Positions 59,060-64,000 of a stretch of DNA of 64,000 bases are shown piece after piece (positions within the stretch are counted from its first letter, which is position 1; each line of letters opens with the position of its first letter). A program made the position numbers and the translations under genes. The stretch lies in NCBI GenBank assembly GCA_964030785.1, contig OZ034975.1, positions 36,147,369 to 36,211,368 of the forward strand. The letters run 5' to 3'. The stretch is from Siderastrea siderea. Taxonomy: Eukaryota; Cnidaria; Anthozoa; Scleractinia; Rhizangiidae. The notes under the pieces were generated by a model, which was given only the letters and a program-made list of their open reading frames with translations, searched no databases and was not told the DNA's origin.

Positions 59060-59105
59060 GGTTTGGGAATGCGGAAAACTTCATTTCACGTTATTCACTC
59101 AAACG
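59060..59105 (-). promoter_or_regulatory. Shared cassette promoter element, cassette J
   Basis: Diverged core CACGTTA at 59087-59093 with the well-kept flank GGTTTGGGAATGCGGAAAAC. It is 142 bp upstream of the ATG. Confidence 0.55.
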
Positions 59106-61382
59106 GATAAAAATACCGAATTTGACACGTTTTATTTATTTACTTTATACTGCAAAATTGTCAAATAATATTACAGAACATGCCTTGTTCTCCAGACAGC
59201 GATTAAAATAGAAATGTCAACCTTCGTAGCTAGTATCAATATACTCGAAGTTAGTTGTGAGTGAGCATCGCTTTTGTAGAAATAGCATTTCTTTTGTTTC
59301 AATTTGGGAAGTTTTCCACAAGTGTTCCTTCATGTTCAACCTAACGGTTTATCGCATCTGTGCGAAATAGGGAAGGTTAAGGGTTTGACTCCAAAACAGA
59401 AATGCCTGATGATCATGGCAAAATAAATACAGTAATTTTTGTAGCTTACGAAAATAGCTAATCTTAACGAGAAGCCCTAATTTTGATAGTAGGCTATAAA
59501 AAGGGTTACAAAAAATGATACATTCTGCCCACCGTGAAATTTTACCAGAGTGTGAGGGATATGAGTAATCACACTACCTTTGTTTCAATTCCTACTAGAA
59601 CTTACTCCTATGCATCACAAAAGTGCTAGCAGATAACTTGCCCATGAAAAGAGTCGAAATAAGCGCTTTGGAAACAAAGATTCCGTTGATTAGTATGCCC
59701 ACGTTCTCGACAGAAGCCTGTCACACTCCTGCTTATGTTTGTAATGACTTCATTAACCGATGTCATCAGCCACGTGTTCAACACAGACGAGAGTCGCTAC
59801 TAATTGGGAGACTCCTAGTATTTGGAGCCGGTAATCTATTAGTTTTCTGCAAGAGAAGATAAATATCCTGTTGACCCTATTCTGCCTGGGGTGGGGGGGG
59901 GGGGCATTGTGTCCGCCCTGACTTTAATGAATTATAACACTTAAACGGCTAGACGAATAATCAACAAGTCTCGTGACTTTTCCTAAAATTTATCAGAGAA
60001 AATTTTCCGTTCTCAATGACGTGTCTATGACGATTGACGTTTCCATAGCAACCGTCTTCTCAGAAGTGTATTTTGACTATTTCCTGTCTTTTTTCAGTCT
60101 TTTTTCAGGTTTTCCCCCTTCGTTTGTAAGAAGAAGGTAATTTTTTTACTTTTGTGTGCTTGTTTTGGCTAAGTATGTTTCTTAGAACAAAATCTTATAT
60201 TTTTTGGCGACGTCATTGTCAGCTGTATGACTGCAGGGTTGCGATTCAAGATGGCGGCCTCAAATTCACAATGGCAAGTTTGTTACGTTATTGTGACGTC
60301 ACTACACGTCATAACTGACATCTCATAAGCCTAATCTGTTAAGCAAATGACGTGCTAAGATCGTGCCAAGTTTCATCGCAAGAGCTTTAATACTTTTCGA
60401 GATCTATAGCGCCCCCCACCCCCCCAGGTTCAGAAACTCAAAAAAAGCCCAGGTAGAATAGCGTTAACAATGTATGTTATCCCGTCATGAACTCACAGCC
60501 GACCGAACAGTGTCGCTCGCCTTGTCAGCTGTGAACTCATGTTGTTTTGAAGCTAATTTTAGGGTATGATTTAGTTGTTTTTCTAGACTTGAAATAATTT
60601 TTGATAGTGTTATTGTTGATCGAAATGTAATGCCTTCCCTTCTAAAAGTTCTCCTGTTTGTCTCCGTAACTAAGGGCGTGTTGTAGACAGGATTGCAATT
60701 TCCTGTAAGCTCCGCCAAGGCCTCCTTGATCATTGAGTTCAAGGGCAATTTCTTCGCAAACACTCACGTTTTTCTCGTATTGGATTGGCCGAATTTAATC
60801 TGTCTTCCCTTTGCCAAATGGTTCCTTGGTCTCAGCTGTTCTTCTTTTGAATTCTGTCAACTTTATCTTCTTCTGCCGCCATCTGGTCTTCCTTAATTTA
60901 GGGTCGCAAACATGTTTACAGCACAGCATAAAAGAAGCTTGATTGTAGTCACTATTTGATTAGTATCAGTAGAGAAGCTGTAGAAGCTGAAAGTCGCTGC
61001 AATAAAGCTTTCCCCTAGCAAGCTAAGCGAGTGCTCAACAACGTATAATACATTTCGTGTAATAATTGTTCCAGTTTGGATATGATCGATGACAAAATCA
61101 ATACCGTACAAACAAAGCAAAAAGAAGACATTTTTGGGTATAAAAAAGGGATAGATCAAATCATAATTTGCAGTAGGAATAAATAGTTAGATTTTTAAAA
61201 AACTTATCAAATGAAGATAAAACATATTAACTATTTTGGTTCTGCACAAAGAGAGCGCTCAGATATGAACTATCACCGTACCTTTACTTGACTAAACTCC
61301 TCACAGGGGGCCCATGAAAAAAGATGCTCTTTTAAGATAATTGTCACGACTCACTCTTTTAAAAGAAAGACGGCTAGTAGAG
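59106..61382. other. Gene-poor stretch between cassettes J and K
   Basis: About 2.3 kb without a supported exon. It holds a G run at 59891-59903, a C run near 60415-60427 and a dispersed repeat around 60000-60430 with 'caagatggcggcctc', similar in style to the repeats at 1-80 and 26335-26395. Confidence 0.45.
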
Positions 61383-61461
61383 TGGCACCTAGATTAAGAC
61401 TGAAGCTCCAAGGTAGTGTGACATTAGTGTCGTTAGTTCTTTCTACCACTATAGGTTGTGA
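61383..61461 (-). pseudogene. V-exon fragment (L)
   Basis: Reads QPTIVVERTNDTNVTLPWSF then SLNLGA on the minus strand, matching the start of the cassette D V exon. It has no acceptor and no continuation, so it is a relic. Confidence 0.65.
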
Positions 61462-62380
61462 GGTTGTAAGAAAGACTGCCATTCTTTGGCGAGAAAAGCA
61501 GTTGCAGTGGTGTCGTCAGCATATTGCGACAGCTTGAGCTCTTTTTCATGCTGTATTAAAATATCCTGGATATTTTTGTGAACATCTTATACTTTGAGCG
61601 AGAAGTTCAATAGCTGTTAAGAACCACATGCCAGACAAAGGAAAGCGTTCTACCCGAACTGCTTTGAGTTGTAGCCATTATTTAATATGCAACTAGAGAT
61701 ATTGTAAAAGAAGACCTGAACCCACTGTTGAAATTACGGATTGTGTCGAGGATGTTCAGGATGTAGACCCAATCGATAGAATAAAAAGGATTTTTCGTAA
61801 TCAAAAAACAAAAACAACAAAATAGCGATACCTTGAACATGGTTCTGTTAAGTGAGGTCCATAATCTCAATAGAACAAGTCAACTTGTGAAGCAATTAAC
61901 CTTATACTTTGTCCTATCTACCAACCTTTCATTTAACCGTACCGATTGACAGGATGGATCATGCATGTACTAGGTACAACTTTCTCTGTAAAGTAAAACC
62001 TTCTCTGTGAACAAATTAAATCATCCACACTAAAATAGCCAAGCGTACTTAACCGCTAATTTTGAGCGATTGAAGAGAGATAGTGTGATTTGGACGTCGC
62101 TATCGAGAACAACCTTGTACGTGTTAAGACACTCAACACAACATAACCCGGTTTGAGGGGCGAGGGAATTAAAACGAGACTTAGTGATAGAGTGCCGTAA
62201 AGCCTTAAGGGTAAGTCTAAAAGTAAAGCTTATAAGCCTGGCAGGTAAAACCTTAATAAAGGTGCTTTGAGGTACTGCATGGACAAGCCTAATGGCTAAG
62301 TACATGCTTGTGACCTTATGTCACTATGGGAAGCAAAGTGAAGATACAGCACAAATTTGAAAAAAGATTTGATACTTACC

Positions 62381-62900
62381 GTGCACAAGAACATGCGTCT
62401 CGGAATTCTTCAACAGAGCCCTGATATTGACAGCATAAATCACCTGGATTTTGTACTGAGATGCATTCCTCGTTGTTATTTACCTACAATAACGCTAGCT
62501 CTGAATCAATGTTTGTTTTGTGGTGCTTGTCATAATCAGTGTTTGGTGAAAAACTGAATGAAGTGTCTCTCAGCCCAGACGCAATTTCCGTTTGCAAGCC
62601 GCCTCGTCTCCTTTTGGAAAACCTGACGACCACGAGCGTTTCGGATGACTCTAAAACGAAGGTCCAGGTAAGACGAACATTTTTGTTGTTTACTCCATCC
62701 TCCACCACGACTTTAGTGTTGTCCGGTTCCTTTGTCCACTAATGATGTTTCGGGTCCAGATAAAGTCAGAGAAGTATTTTCCCATGGAAATCACTTTTGT
62801 TGAAACTGAACACATTCCATTTACCTTACACGATCGTTGCAATGTCACGTAAAACAGAAGAGTTGCCAGAATCCAGCGCAGGATACTCCCGATGGAATGC
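62381..62900 (-). pseudogene. Cassette K: dead copy of cassette J with type-2 signal relic
   Basis: The V exon (about 62739-62381) is highly similar to J, but a deletion of about 75 bp removes the acceptor and first codons, a GAG is now TAG before the VNNNEE core, and a 4-nt insertion shifts the frame near 62455. The signal exon (about 62897-62830) is type 2 (SIGSILRWILATLLFYVTLQ) with CTG where cassette E has ATG. Outermost recognisable unit of the array in this window. Confidence 0.75.
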
Positions 62901-64000
62901 AGGTATGGGAAGAGGAAACATACTGCCGGAAGGAGATTACTGAAGAGCTAAAAGAGAAGAAATCCGTGTTCGAAGAAAGGCTGTTTTTTTTTTAATATAT
63001 CTTTTTAATATATCACAGGTGGCAAAATTACTGAATGCCGATTGGTTTAGATAGAGGGCGTGGTATTTTTCTTAATAATTTTCTGACTCCTGATTAAAAT
63101 TATTCACTACTGGTTAATATTAAATTTATTCGCATTTTACTGGCCGGAGCGCGGGAGTGCGCATATTTTGATGTTGGCTCCCTGAAATCGGTTTAAGTTG
63201 CTCAATACAACGATCCCTTCGGAGTTTGACTGACAGAAATCGGGTAATAGCTTGAAGAAAAATTCCAAAACGTAAAACTTCATATTTTAGGGAAAACATA
63301 GCCTGCAATGCAGGCTCATTTTTTGGTAGAGCGAACGCTATAGCCGCCATCTTGGATTTTAAAAGCAGAGGAAGATTGGCGAGAGTAGAAAGAGCAACAG
63401 AGGGGGTGGGATAAGTCTGAAAGGAAAAGGAGATCCAACAGAGCGGCTATACATGGCGACTAAATCGCTCGTCTCCAGAAAAAGCTTATCTCTTTTAAGG
63501 TCGGAAGATTCATTCAATAAAACATGGCGGTCAACTTAGACTAGTTAATTCACTTCACTTCGCTCAAAGTCACAGTCAGTATACTTTTTGATGAAAGAGA
63601 GGAGTCAAAATCACTAAGATACATTCACTCTGCATGCAAGTTTGTTTGGAATCGTGAAACTGCAATGAGTCCTCGTAGAATTAATGATAAATTTTCACTT
63701 GTATTTTCAAAGTTTTCACAGATATGTTTTTTTTTCACAAATTAGTTTAGTTTGGTAAAGAAAAAGGTAAGAAGAATACTCCTCTGTTCCAAGTTTATAT
63801 TGCTCAGGAAAAATTTCTGACTAAATCGCGAATTTCGATCGCTGTGTTCAACAACACAAAGGTCATCGCGCAAAAACGCATTATCATTCAGCAAAACAGT
63901 TACTGTGATGCAATGCAATGCTCGATTGTAACCGACACATCCACAATCAGGTTAAAAAAGTTTTGTCCACTCTACTACTTGGGATTGAAAGGATATCACT
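62901..64000. other. Right flank, no gene seen
   Basis: No supported exon on either strand. A GCCGCCATCTTGG sequence (63343-63356) resembles a YY1-type site and is also present in the dispersed repeats at 1-80 and 26335-26395. Whether further cassettes lie beyond 64000 cannot be seen. Confidence 0.4.

Noticed and set aside
60000..60470. Repeated CAAGATGGCGGC sequences as YY1 promoter elements
   Set aside because: The same core occurs inside dispersed repeats at 1-80 and 26335-26395, so it marks a repeat family; no gene start is nearby.

Overview
This is a eukaryotic, AT-rich, intron-rich window. The organism is most likely a cnidarian, probably an anthozoan or stony coral. This is inference from the receptor tyrosine kinase (RTK) type, a Tx1/L1-like LINE, tRNA-Thr-like repeats and abundant tetranucleotide satellites. 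No bacterial features such as operons or Shine-Dalgarno sites are seen.

Layout. (1) 1-8000: non-coding flank with a hairpin repeat and a decayed kinase exon, then a 5.2 kb L1/Tx1-type LINE on the minus strand (2219-7419) bounded by a 14-bp target-site duplication. (2) 8004-14084, plus strand: the last eight exons of an RTK, from the kinase N-lobe to the stop. (3) 14742-26099, minus strand: a complete paralogous RTK body of 17 exons (two Ig domains, one FN3 domain, two 30-nt linker exons, a transmembrane exon, a juxtamembrane exon with three YxxP repeats, and the kinase). It is tail-to-tail with gene (2), with homologous kinase exon boundaries. (4) 28509-62900, minus strand: an array of repeated two-exon cassettes upstream of this RTK. 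Each has a short signal-peptide exon, then one exon for a cysteine-free Ig-like domain of about 110-120 residues (called V here). Nine cassettes are intact, three more are recognisable but broken, and several V fragments are scattered among them. (5) 62900-64000: no gene seen.

How the parts may work together. The minus-strand RTK body has no recognisable start or signal peptide of its own, while no recognisable cassette has a terminal exon. Every intact cassette signal exon ends in phase 1, every intact V exon is phase 1-1, and the first RTK Ig exon accepts phase 1. By exon-length arithmetic all nine intact cassettes join the RTK body in frame, giving proteins of about 930-946 residues. Most signal exons are preceded at about 140-180 bp by a shared TGACGTG-type element, which looks like a duplicated promoter. 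The simplest reading (inference) is one RTK gene with an array of alternative promoter/signal/V cassettes, organised like a clustered protocadherin locus and able to give one kinase many alternative outer domains. Transcript data are needed to establish this; independent small genes or unused 5'-end duplications are the alternatives.
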